12,121 nt of DNA. Source: Desulfobacteria bacterium (GTDB lineage Bacteria > Desulfobacterota > Desulfobacteria > Desulfobacterales > C00003060). The stretch lies in contig JAQYWL010000208.1 of assembly GCA_030145035.1 (NCBI GenBank), forward strand, positions 1 to 12,121. Direction: 5' to 3'. The notes beneath the pieces were generated by a model. It was not told where the DNA came from and did not search any database. It was given only the letters and a program-made list of their open reading frames with translations. This document shows, one piece after another, positions 6,097 to 12,121 of this stretch. The translations under genes were made by a program, and so were the position numbers. Within the stretch, counting starts at the first letter, position 1; each line of letters opens with the position of its first letter.

Positions 6097-6438
6097 ATGC
6101 CACGGGTCAGCAAAATCTCGAAATCCCCACCGGCCGCGGTCGAAGACATCCTCAACCGGTTGGGCAGGAATATCCGCACCGCCCGCCTGCGGCGCAAGCT
6201 TTCCAGGGAAGAGCTCGCCGAACGCGTCGGCATCTCGCGATATGTGCTGGCCGATATCGAGAAGGGCAAGCCAACCACAGCTATAGCCGCCTATTTGGGC
6301 GCACTGTGGGCGCTCGGTCTCCTCCAAGATATGCGGGAGGTGGCCGATCCGGACCGCGATGAGGAAGGCAAGATTCTGGAGCGGGCCAGAAGCCCGAAGA
6401 CGGCTCCGAAGCGAAAGACGCTAGACGATGACTTCTGA
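6097..6438 (+). CDS. hipB: HipB-type antitoxin, XRE-family helix-turn-helix repressor
   Basis: A 113-residue protein. After a basic, disordered-looking N-terminus (1-14) comes a helix-turn-helix of the XRE/Cro-C1 type at about 20-75: LGRNIRTARLRRKLSREEL, AERVGISRYVLADIEKG. The recognition helix is around ISRYVLADIEKG. The tail (85-113) is charged and ends LDDDF. HipB antitoxins bind HipA and repress their own operon. ATG 6097 is used because it is the first in frame, but it has a weak ribosome binding site. The stop overlaps hipA by 11 bases (6428-6438), so the two are translationally coupled. It is visibly more GC-rich than the genes before it, which suggests separate acquisition. Confidence 0.9.
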   Translation: MPRVSKISKSPPAAVEDILNRLGRNIRTARLRRKLSREELAERVGISRYVLADIEKGKPTTAIAAYLGALWALGLLQDMREVADPDRDEEGKILERARSPKTAPKRKTLDDDF

Positions 6439-7696
6439 GCGGGAGTGCTATGTCTACATAGTGCCGCCCGGCGCGACGGAATTCGTCACAGCGGGTCGCT
6501 TCCGAGTGTCCCTGACTCGTGATGGCGAGCCGGTCGGACAGTTCGTCTACAGGCGGCGTTATCTTGAACGTAATGAGGCGGTCGAGCTTGACCCTGTAGA
6601 GCTGCGGCTCCGCAGGGGTCCATACGAAACCGCCCGGATGGAAGGCTTCTTTGGCGCGATCCGTGATTCCATGCCTGATTTCTGGGGCCGGCGTGTCATT
6701 GAACGACACACCGGCCACACGAAGCTCGAAGAGTTCGATTACCTGATGTACGGCCCGGATGACCGGGCGGGTGCGCTGGGGTTCGGCCTCAATGTGGAAC
6801 CACCGGCCACACGAAGCAGGTTCAACCGCACCCTTGATCTGGAACGCCTACAGGCTACGGCCGACGCCATAATCAATGATGATCCAAATATTGCAGGCTC
6901 AACTGCCAGGCAGGTCGAGGAGTTCATGTTGGTCGGCACATCAATGGGTGGTGCCCGGCCCAAAACTGTGGTGGAACAGGGACAGGACCTATGGATCGCC
7001 AAGTTCACCCGACATGATGACCGCTGGAACCATCCGCGCGTGGAGCATGGCCTGTTAAAGCTTGCCGAAGCCTGTGGCCTCACCGTGGCTGACAGCGACA
7101 CCACAACGGCTGGCGGACGGGACCTTCTGCTCGTGCGCCGGTTCGACCGCGACCGGGTAGAAGACGGTTACCGGCGGCACCGCATGGTCAGTGCGCTGAC
7201 ACTGTTGCAAAGTGATGATGACCCGGTAGCGCGGCGGGACTGGTCCTACATCCTGCTTGCAGATGAAATCCGGCGCGTGAGTACGAAACCGGAAGCCGAT
7301 CTGCGCGAGCTGTTCGCCAGAATGTGCTTCAACGCGGCAGTATCCAACCTGGACGACCATCCACGCAATCATGCCGTGCTGGCAAAAGGCCGGGACTGGC
7401 GTCTAAGCCCTGCCTTTGATCTGATGCCCACGCCCATGATCGCCATGGACAGGCGCGATCTTGCCATGGCGTGCGGCAGCGCCGGGCGCTATGCCAACCG
7501 CAAGAATCTTCTGAGCCAACATGGTCGCTTCCTGCTATCCGAAGAAGACGCGACAGCCTTTCTCGATCACATCGTTGAGACTGTGCGAAACGCGTGGCGG
7601 CCAACCATGCGGCGGGCGGGCGTCATCGAGGCCGACTGCGAAGCCATCGCCACTGCCTTCCTTTACGAAGGATTCTTCTACGAAGAAGCGGCATAG
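6428..7696 (+). CDS. hipA: HipA-type serine/threonine kinase toxin
   Basis: A 422-residue HipA-fold kinase, close to the usual length (about 440). HipA toxins phosphorylate translation factors, with GltX the E. coli HipA target, and thereby induce dormancy. The N-terminal HipA_N-like part covers about 1-125. The glycine-rich loop is VGTSMGGARPKT (169-180), and Ser172 lines up with the autophosphorylated Ser150 of E. coli HipA. K192 in WIAKFT is the probable ATP-binding lysine. NLDDHPRNH (307-315) carries the catalytic Asp309, and SPAFDLMP (327-334) carries the metal-binding Asp331. All key residues are present, so it is probably active. ATG 6428 overlaps hipB. Base composition is high (40 of 60 bases G or C in 7141-7200), unlike the flanking AT-richer genes. 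No terminator is obvious after its stop. Confidence 0.95.
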   Translation: MTSERECYVYIVPPGATEFVTAGRFRVSLTRDGEPVGQFVYRRRYLERNEAVELDPVELRLRRGPYETARMEGFFGAIRDSMPDFWGRRVIERHTGHTKLEEFDYLMYGPDDRAGALGFGLNVEPPATRSRFNRTLDLERLQATADAIINDDPNIAGSTARQVEEFMLVGTSMGGARPKTVVEQGQDLWIAKFTRHDDRWNHPRVEHGLLKLAEACGLTVADSDTTTAGGRDLLLVRRFDRDRVEDGYRRHRMVSALTLLQSDDDPVARRDWSYILLADEIRRVSTKPEADLRELFARMCFNAAVSNLDDHPRNHAVLAKGRDWRLSPAFDLMPTPMIAMDRRDLAMACGSAGRYANRKNLLSQHGRFLLSEEDATAFLDHIVETVRNAWRPTMRRAGVIEADCEAIATAFLYEGFFYEEAA

Positions 7697-7784
7697 AAGC
7701 CCCCGTCCCTTATGTTGCCCCAAATCCTCTGCGCCCTTCCGGCTTGGCTTGCAGACCGGCAGCGCCACACCACTTATTATTATC

Positions 7785-7812
7785 TTGACTTTAAAAATAC
7801 TCGGGTTATAAT
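7785..7812 (+). promoter_or_regulatory. Near-consensus promoter giving a probable leaderless transcript
   Basis: TTGACT (7785-7790), a 16-base spacer and a perfect TATAAT (7807-7812) precede ATG 7819 by only six bases. Initiation at the usual 7 bases after the -10 would fall on the A of the ATG, so the mRNA would be leaderless. No Shine-Dalgarno is present between -10 and ATG. Confidence 0.7.
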
Positions 7813-7818
7813 CCAACC

Positions 7819-8260
7819 ATGATTAAAAGAAAGCTATTTTCAGCCCTCGTAAAACACCTGCCAAAGAAAGAAATCAGCATCATAGTCGGACCTCGACAAG
7901 CAGGCAAGACTACCCTTATGGAGTAGCCCATCGGAGTGCGGATTTGTTTTTCAAAATCTTGTCTTTCTCTTGCTGAAAGCGCAAACAAGACTCGGTTCGG
8001 ACAAGCTGCATTTCTGGCGAACAAAGGATAAAGCCGAAGTCGACTTCGTATTGGAACGCGGCAAAGAGATCATTCCGATAGATGTAAAGTTTAAATCTTT
8101 GAAAAAACAAGAGATTACGCGTTCTTTGCGCAGTTTCATTGAAAAGTATGATCCTTCTGAGGCATATATTGTTAATCTTGATTTTCGAAAAGCAGTTAGA
8201 ATCGGCAAAACTATGCTGTACTTTCTTCCTTTTTACGAATTGCTTTCCAAAGAATTGTAG
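7819..8260 (+). pseudogene. AAA ATPase with DUF4143 domain, internally deleted and frameshifted
   Basis: Two ends of one ATPase survive in different frames. The first (7819-7926, stop TAG) encodes 35 residues: MIKRKLFSALVKHLPKKE, then the Walker A motif GPRQAGKTTL. The second (from about 7934 to TAG 8260) has FVFQNLVFLLLK, then LHFWRTKDKAEVDFVLERGK, then IPIDVKFK. This is the nuclease-like C-terminal part typical of these proteins, with the D-x-n-V-D/K spacing. Intact members have roughly 380-400 residues, so about 250 residues including Walker B are missing. The longest remaining frame, from TTG 7970, has no start context. The family is a common, mobile, functionally obscure ATPase of genomic islands. 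The gene keeps a strong promoter, which suggests recent loss. Confidence 0.85.
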
Positions 8261-8447
8261 CGTGAAGCTCATCGAGGAGCCTTTGTTTTCTGATATGAAG
8301 TTCTGTTAAACAGCAAGCTACTTTTTCTCAAGGGGCTGGTTGATTTTGAAGAAGCTGAAACCTAATAGGTATGAGTTGGTTAGAATGTAACGGAAGGTAA
8401 TTTTCTCGGCAGCGAATACCACAGAAAACGTTAGGATCGTAAGAGTC
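8261..8447. other. Non-coding stretch after the ATPase remnant
   Basis: GCTC 8267-8270 and GAGC 8277-8280 form a weak 4-bp hairpin followed by a T-rich run (8283-8290), a poor terminator for the ATPase. A 14-codon frame from TTG 8346 to TAA 8390 lacks a ribosome binding site. I see no other gene or RNA signal. Confidence 0.4.
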
Positions 8448-8487
8448 AAAAAAGTCCGCCTGCCTTATTGGCAAGCGGACTTTTTTT
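8448..8487. terminator. Bidirectional intrinsic terminator
   Basis: AAAAAAGTCCGC (8448-8459) pairs with GCGGACTTTTTT (8475-8486). Inside these arms, TGCC (8461-8464) pairs with GGCA (8470-8473) around a TTATT loop; the single bases 8460 and 8474 lie opposite each other unpaired. The A-run on the left and T-run on the right make it work in both directions. It sits between the plus-strand ATPase remnant and the 3' end of the minus-strand rnf operon. Confidence 0.9.
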
Positions 8488-8509
8488 GGCTAAGCAATTT
8501 CCAGTTTTG

Positions 8510-8590
8510 AGCGGCGTATTCAGCCGTCGTAGCCAGGGCTACTATGGCGAAGTCGGCGCCGCGTTATATAAAATCGCGGAGCGATTTTAT
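8510..8590. repeat. Palindromic extragenic element, copy A (long form) at the rnfB 3' end
   Basis: The element starts AGCGGCGTA (8510-8518) and resumes at GCCGCG (8558-8563). Between them lies a 39-base segment (8519-8557) carrying its own hairpin, GTAGCC and GGCTAC (8529-8542). It ends with a perfect 10-bp palindrome, ATAAAATCGC (8568-8577) and GCGATTTTAT (8581-8590), around GGA. Position 8590 is also the last base of the rnfB stop codon. It shares its outer parts with copy B at 11323-11365. Confidence 0.75.
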
Positions 8591-10680
8591 CAAGCGTCTT
8601 GATTATAACAGGTAAGGCAGCACCGCATGCAGCGGTTGGCCTCTTTGAGGGCATCTTCTTCTGTAACCGTGAGGTCCACCTCCGCATAGGTGTGCTGTCT
8701 TTCGTAAGAACCTGCCTCCAGCTCGGGTTGCTCGATACGGCCTTTTCTTTTTATGCCTTCAATGCTATCGAAGATCGTACCGGGTATGTGACCTTTCATG
8801 CGCCTTGAATCCACACGCAGTCTATCTGGAGGAAATGCCATATCCTCACCCATTAGATACTTGTGGATTCCCCTTGCGGCCCGTCTTCCTGCCCCAACAG
8901 CCGCAACCAAAAGCCCGGGTGGTCCTGCACAGTCGCCGCTTGTGAATACGTAAGGGATGGCTGTTTGATGGGTATCTGTATCATTCACAATCGCGCCCCG
9001 ACTGGTTTCAAGCCTTGAAACGGCAGTCCCCTCTTCATCTGCAAAGGCTGAATTCGTGGTCTGGCCGATGGCCAGGATGAAGTTGTCGATCGGTATCACC
9101 GTCTCAGAGCCCTCGATCGCCACTGGTTTTTGCCGGCCGCTGGCATCCGGTTCTCCAAGCTCATTCTTCAGGTATTCAATCCCGGTGAGGTTTCCCTCAT
9201 CATCGGTAATGAACCTGGTTGGGGTGCACAAAGTGACAAATTCGATCCCCTCGTGGTGACATGCCTCTATCTCAACCTTGTTGGCAGGCATATCCTTGAC
9301 TTCACGTCTATAGAGGCAATAGACCTTCTCAGCGCCCAGACGGACGCTGGACCTCAAGCAATCCATAGCCACATTCCCGCCGCCGATGACCCCAACCTTT
9401 TTTCCGACCGGATACGGATCTCCCAAACCCTGTTTTCTAAGAAAGACCGTGGCAGGGATCACTCCCTTCACCTTGTCTTCATCAGGTATCCTGGCCGACG
9501 CATGATTCATGGCCCCGATAGTCATGAGAACCGCATCAAAGCCGCCGCCCACAAGGGACTCAAGATCAAAATCAACGCCAAACTTCACCCCTGTCTTTAC
9601 TTCAATACCGCCGAGACCAAGTATGCGGTTGATGTCCGTATAAAGGATCTCTTTGGGAAGCCGGTATTCGGGAATACCATAGTAGATCATACCACCTAAC
9701 TTGGGCAACCATTCAAAGATCTTTACCTTGTGGCCAAGGCGTCTCAAATAAAAGGCAGCACTCAAACCGCTGGGGCCACCGCCCACAATGGCCACCTTGT
9801 ATCCTGTGTCAGGGGCCACAGGGATTTTAAGGGATGTGCCCTGGTTCATCACCCAGTCTGAGCAAAAGCGCTTCAATTGATTGATAGAGACCGGATCATC
9901 AGCCAGTGCCCTGCGACAGGCATCTTCGCACGGATGAGGACATACACGGCCCGTAGACAGGGGCATTGGATTGCGCTCCATGACGGTAAGCCAGGCCTTG
10001 TCATATTCCCCGCGTTTAATATGGTTGATATACCTGGGGATGTTGATCTCAGCAGGGCAGGTCTGACGGCACGGGGCGAGACGATCAGTGACAAGGTTCA
10101 TGTGGAGAATTCGATCAGAAGGTTTGCGCACCTGCATGATGCCCTTGGGGCATGCCTTTTCGCAGGCCCCGCAACCCACGCATTTCTCCGCGTCAACCAC
10201 AGGGTAACCATCAGGCCCAATCTCAAGGGCGTCAAACAGACATGCCTTGACACAACTCCCAAACCCGAGGCAACCCACATCGCAATCCTTGGCCCCTGCA
10301 TAAAGCAGGTAGGCAGCCCGGCAATCGTTAACGCCCATATAAGAGAATTTCTCAGATGCCCTAAATCCGCCCGTACAGGTATTTTGCGACGTGAGTGGCT
10401 CGGCCGCGCCGGCCTCCAAGCCCAGAACGGCAGCCACCTTTGCTGCACCGGCCGCGCCCGCTACGAGACAGGCACCCACGTCCGCTCTACCCTCCACAAT
10501 GGCAGCAGCACAGGCGCCACATCCGGTATAGCCGCACCCACCGCAGTTAGCGCCGGCCAGACAGTTTGCCACCAACGCAATGCGCGGGTCCTCCCACACA
10601 TAAAATACTTTGGAGGCAATCCCAAGCAATATTCCGGCAACTGCCCCTAAACCCATCATGAGAAGTAAGGCTTCTATCAT
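8590..10680 (-). CDS. rnfB: RnfB fused to a GltD/NfnB-like FAD- and NAD(P)-binding oxidoreductase
   Basis: A 696-residue fusion; RnfB alone is usually about 190-330. Residues 3-23 are a membrane helix. ANCGGCGYTGCGAC with C46, C49, C54 and C71 is the RnfB-specific [4Fe-4S] motif. A two-cluster ferredoxin region follows: C133/C137/C143/C147, with KACLFDAL where CPFDAI is usual, and C167-C170-C173-C177-P. From about 200 it becomes a glutamate-synthase-small-subunit-like module: CRQTCPAEINIPRYI (C204, C208), RVCPHPCEDACRRA (C247, C251, C255), FAD Rossmann VAIVGGGPSGLSAAF (296-310), NAD(P) Rossmann VGVIGGGNVAMD (429-440), FAD-closing TSGDCAGPPGLL (580-591) and tail RCMRCCLTC. RnfB passes ferredoxin electrons to the membrane complex. 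The fusion could let NAD(P)H exchange electrons with its clusters directly (inference). TAGGAGG lies 6 bases before the ATG. Confidence 0.93.
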   Translation of the reverse strand: MIEALLLMMGLGAVAGILLGIASKVFYVWEDPRIALVANCLAGANCGGCGYTGCGACAAAIVEGRADVGACLVAGAAGAAKVAAVLGLEAGAAEPLTSQNTCTGGFRASEKFSYMGVNDCRAAYLLYAGAKDCDVGCLGFGSCVKACLFDALEIGPDGYPVVDAEKCVGCGACEKACPKGIMQVRKPSDRILHMNLVTDRLAPCRQTCPAEINIPRYINHIKRGEYDKAWLTVMERNPMPLSTGRVCPHPCEDACRRALADDPVSINQLKRFCSDWVMNQGTSLKIPVAPDTGYKVAIVGGGPSGLSAAFYLRRLGHKVKIFEWLPKLGGMIYYGIPEYRLPKEILYTDINRILGLGGIEVKTGVKFGVDFDLESLVGGGFDAVLMTIGAMNHASARIPDEDKVKGVIPATVFLRKQGLGDPYPVGKKVGVIGGGNVAMDCLRSSVRLGAEKVYCLYRREVKDMPANKVEIEACHHEGIEFVTLCTPTRFITDDEGNLTGIEYLKNELGEPDASGRQKPVAIEGSETVIPIDNFILAIGQTTNSAFADEEGTAVSRLETSRGAIVNDTDTHQTAIPYVFTSGDCAGPPGLLVAAVGAGRRAARGIHKYLMGEDMAFPPDRLRVDSRRMKGHIPGTIFDSIEGIKRKGRIEQPELEAGSYERQHTYAEVDLTVTEEDALKEANRCMRCCLTCYNQDA

Positions 10681-10711
10681 TTTTTCCTCCTAAAAAGGAC
10701 CAATCAATCTA

Positions 10712-11287
10712 TTAGATCATCCCTTTGAAACCGAGAAACGAAAGGGACATAAATCCGGCCGTAACCAGAGCAATGGCAACGTCCTGCAAAGGCCCGGGCA
10801 CCCTTCCTATGATAATCCGTTCACGCAGGCCTGCAAACAGAATCAGGGCGAGGCCAAAACCGGCCGGGTAGGCCAAAGAGGAAACAAGCATCTCCAGAAA
10901 GTTGTACTCTTCCTTGATATTGATCAGACACACACCCATGACCGCACAGTTGGTCGTAATCAAGGGGAGGAAGATACCCAGCCCCGCATAAAGGGCCGGC
11001 ATGCTCTTCTTCATAAAGATCTCCACAAACTGAACAAGCGCGGCGATCACCACGATGAATACTATAGTCCTTATATACTCAAGCCCCAACGGTTTTAAGA
11101 AAACCGCCTCGAAAATCCAGGTCACAATACCCGCTAAGGCAAGGACAAAGACCACGGCCATGGCCATACCCGTAGCGTTGTCCATGCTCTTGGACGTACC
11201 AAGAAAGGGACAGTTGCCCAGATATTGAATCAGCAGGATGTTGTTGACCAGGATAGCCCCTACGGCCAGTAAGATATAATCTTCCAT
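10712..11287 (-). CDS. rnfA: Rnf complex membrane subunit RnfA
   Basis: A 191-residue integral membrane protein with about six helices, matching RnfA (193 in E. coli). RnfA and RnfE are inverted-topology homologues that together ligate an iron-sulfur cluster within the membrane and form part of the ion-translocating path between ferredoxin and NAD. LIQYLGNCPFLGTSKSMDNA contains Cys26 and TTNCAVMGVC contains Cys114 and Cys120; conserved cysteines of this type bind the cluster. AAGGAG sits 8 bases before the ATG. It follows rnfE by 74 bases, most of which are copy B of the palindromic element, and precedes rnfB by 31 bases. It fits the canonical G-E-A-B order. Confidence 0.96.
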   Translation of the reverse strand: MEDYILLAVGAILVNNILLIQYLGNCPFLGTSKSMDNATGMAMAVVFVLALAGIVTWIFEAVFLKPLGLEYIRTIVFIVVIAALVQFVEIFMKKSMPALYAGLGIFLPLITTNCAVMGVCLINIKEEYNFLEMLVSSLAYPAGFGLALILFAGLRERIIIGRVPGPLQDVAIALVTAGFMSLSFLGFKGMI

Positions 11288-11322
11288 CTGACTACTCCTT
11301 AATCTAACGAATTGCTTTTCTT

Positions 11323-11365
11323 AAGCGGCGTAGCCGCGTCGTATAGAATCGCGCAGCGATTCTAT
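11323..11365. repeat. Palindromic extragenic element, copy B (short form) at the rnfE 3' end
   Basis: AGCGGCGTA is followed immediately by GCCGCG, so its first hairpin is a compact GCGGC-GTA-GCCGC. The second is a perfect 10-bp palindrome, ATAGAATCGC (11343-11352) and GCGATTCTAT (11356-11365), around GCA. The rnfE stop codon (11362-11364) lies inside the right arm. Compared with copy A it lacks the 39-base central segment. It sits between rnfE and rnfA, where it could stabilise or separate messages. Confidence 0.75.
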
Positions 11366-11970
11366 TTTCCGGCCAGGTTCATGACGGCAAGCATTAGACC
11401 CAGGCAGACAAATGCGCCAGGGGCTTCAACCATGAACGTAAAGGGCTGAAAGGACGGCCCGAATAGTTGAATGACAGTATCTGAGAATGGAACGGAGATG
11501 GTACCGGCGCCAAAGGCCTCACGAATTCCGGCCAAAGCACCCAGGGCAATCGTGAATCCCACTCCAATACCAAGACCGTCTGCTATGGATGCTACAGGGG
11601 GATTCTTGGAGGCAAAGGCCTCGGCTCGCCCAAGGATAACACAGTTCACCACGATTAAAGGTATAAAGATGCCCAACTGGAGAAAAAGCGGATAGGTAAA
11701 GGCCTGCATCACAAGTTCCACGACCACCACAAACGTTGCGATGATGATGATGAAACAGGGCACCCTCACCTGACTGGGTATAATGTTACGCAGCATAGAG
11801 ACCAGGACATTCGAACACACAAGTACAAAGGTGGCTGCAACCCCCATCCCGACGCCATTTGCCACCGTCTTGGTGACCGCCAACACCGGACAAAGCCCGA
11901 GGACAAGCCTGAAAGGCGGAATCTCTTCCCATAACCCCTTTGTAAATTCTTGAACAATTGTTTTGGCCAT
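11362..11970 (-). CDS. rnfE: Rnf complex membrane subunit RnfE
   Basis: A 202-residue membrane protein with about six helices, slightly shorter than E. coli RnfE (231). LGLCPVLAVTKTVANGVGMG contains Cys27 and IPLIVVNCVILGRAEAFA contains Cys110, the family cysteines that pair with those of RnfA. With RnfA and RnfD it forms the membrane core of the ferredoxin:NAD oxidoreductase ion pump. It starts 12 bases after the rnfG stop behind a GGGGAG site. Its stop codon TAG is contributed by the palindromic element, so the last residues (NLAGK) may have been altered when that element arrived. Confidence 0.96.
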   Translation of the reverse strand: MAKTIVQEFTKGLWEEIPPFRLVLGLCPVLAVTKTVANGVGMGVAATFVLVCSNVLVSMLRNIIPSQVRVPCFIIIIATFVVVVELVMQAFTYPLFLQLGIFIPLIVVNCVILGRAEAFASKNPPVASIADGLGIGVGFTIALGALAGIREAFGAGTISVPFSDTVIQLFGPSFQPFTFMVEAPGAFVCLGLMLAVMNLAGK

Positions 11971-11982
11971 TATTTTTCTCCC

Positions 11983-12121
11983 CTATTTGGCAAAAGCCCT
12001 GGCTTGCTCTACGATCTGTGGCTTCAGTCTGCTATAGAATCCTGAGCTGTCCGTAACACCTGCGCAAACACCCCTGGATGTTATCGTAGCGCCTGATACT
12101 GCATCTATCTGCCCCCCGTCA
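11983..12121 (-). CDS. rnfG: Rnf complex FMN-binding subunit RnfG, C-terminal fragment (5' end outside window)
   Basis: The last 46 residues are visible, ending at TAG (11983-11985). The fragment begins DGGQIDAVSGATITSRGV. The S-G-A-T motif is the site where FMN is attached covalently to the threonine by ApbE in RnfG and NqrC. The rest, SRLKPQIVEQARAFAK, is a typical helical end. RnfG faces the outside of the cytoplasmic membrane and relays electrons in the complex. The order rnfG-rnfE-rnfA-rnfB supports the assignment, and rnfC and rnfD are expected just outside the window. Confidence 0.93.
   Translation of the reverse strand, partial: DGGQIDAVSGATITSRGVCAGVTDSSGFYSRLKPQIVEQARAFAK

Noticed and set aside
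7970..8260. 96-residue protein as an independent gene
   Set aside because: Its frame continues upstream without a start context, and it matches only the C-terminal part of the ATPase whose N-terminus lies at 7819; it is a remnant.
8346..8390. 14-codon ORF (LKKLKPNRYELVRM) after the ATPase remnant
   Set aside because: TTG start without a ribosome binding site and no partner gene; looks like chance.
9130..9699. 189-codon plus-strand frame opposite rnfB
   Set aside because: Antisense shadow of the oxidoreductase module of rnfB.
9877..10650. 257-codon plus-strand frame opposite rnfB
   Set aside because: Antisense shadow of a strongly supported rnfB coding region; the translation has no domain pattern and no upstream signals.
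1..12121. CRISPR array, tRNA or rRNA
   Set aside because: No regularly spaced direct repeats, no cloverleaf with a T-loop motif, and no rRNA-like stretch was seen on either strand.

Overview
The window looks like a chromosomal segment of an anaerobic Gram-negative bacterium, most plausibly a Desulfobacterota (former deltaproteobacterial) lineage. This rests on an outer-membrane TonB-dependent receptor tail, a lipoprotein-type substrate-binding protein, a complete-looking run of Rnf (ferredoxin-linked, ion-pumping) genes, and palindromic extragenic repeats. The taxonomic assignment is inference from gene content only.

Layout. (1) 1-1972, plus strand: the C-terminal end of a TonB-dependent receptor, then a family-5 (peptide/nickel class) ABC substrate-binding lipoprotein with no permease or ATPase beside it. 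(2) 2098-3644: a compact candidate RiPP (ribosomally made, post-translationally modified peptide) cassette. It has a structured leader, a previously uncalled 29-residue peptide gene with an adjacent cysteine pair near its C-terminal end, a strong stem-loop, and a radical SAM/SPASM maturase. (3) 3746-5494: a membrane sensor histidine kinase without a response regulator next to it. (4) 5495-8275: an accessory block. It holds a 125-bp imperfect inverted repeat, a GC-rich hipB-hipA toxin-antitoxin operon behind a duplicated 47-bp operator-like unit, and an AAA/DUF4143 ATPase gene broken by a large internal deletion. (5) 8448-8487: a bidirectional terminator separating the plus-strand genes from the minus-strand genes. 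(6) 8590-12121, minus strand: rnfG (partial), rnfE, rnfA and an unusual rnfB fused to a GltD/NfnB-like FAD/NAD(P) oxidoreductase. Two related palindromic elements sit exactly at the 3' ends of rnfE and rnfB.

How the genes may work together. The receptor, the binding protein, the RiPP cassette and the kinase lie in the same direction and could form one production, uptake and sensing module, but the sequence shows only adjacency. The rnf genes are one transcription unit with short gaps and good Shine-Dalgarno sites. The fused RnfB suggests that the iron-sulfur electron entry module carries its own pyridine-nucleotide oxidoreductase. The hipBA block differs in base composition from its neighbours and was probably acquired separately.

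The strongest candidates for something undescribed are the peptide/maturase pair at 2170-3644, the RnfB fusion, and the nested palindromic repeat family at the rnf gene ends.
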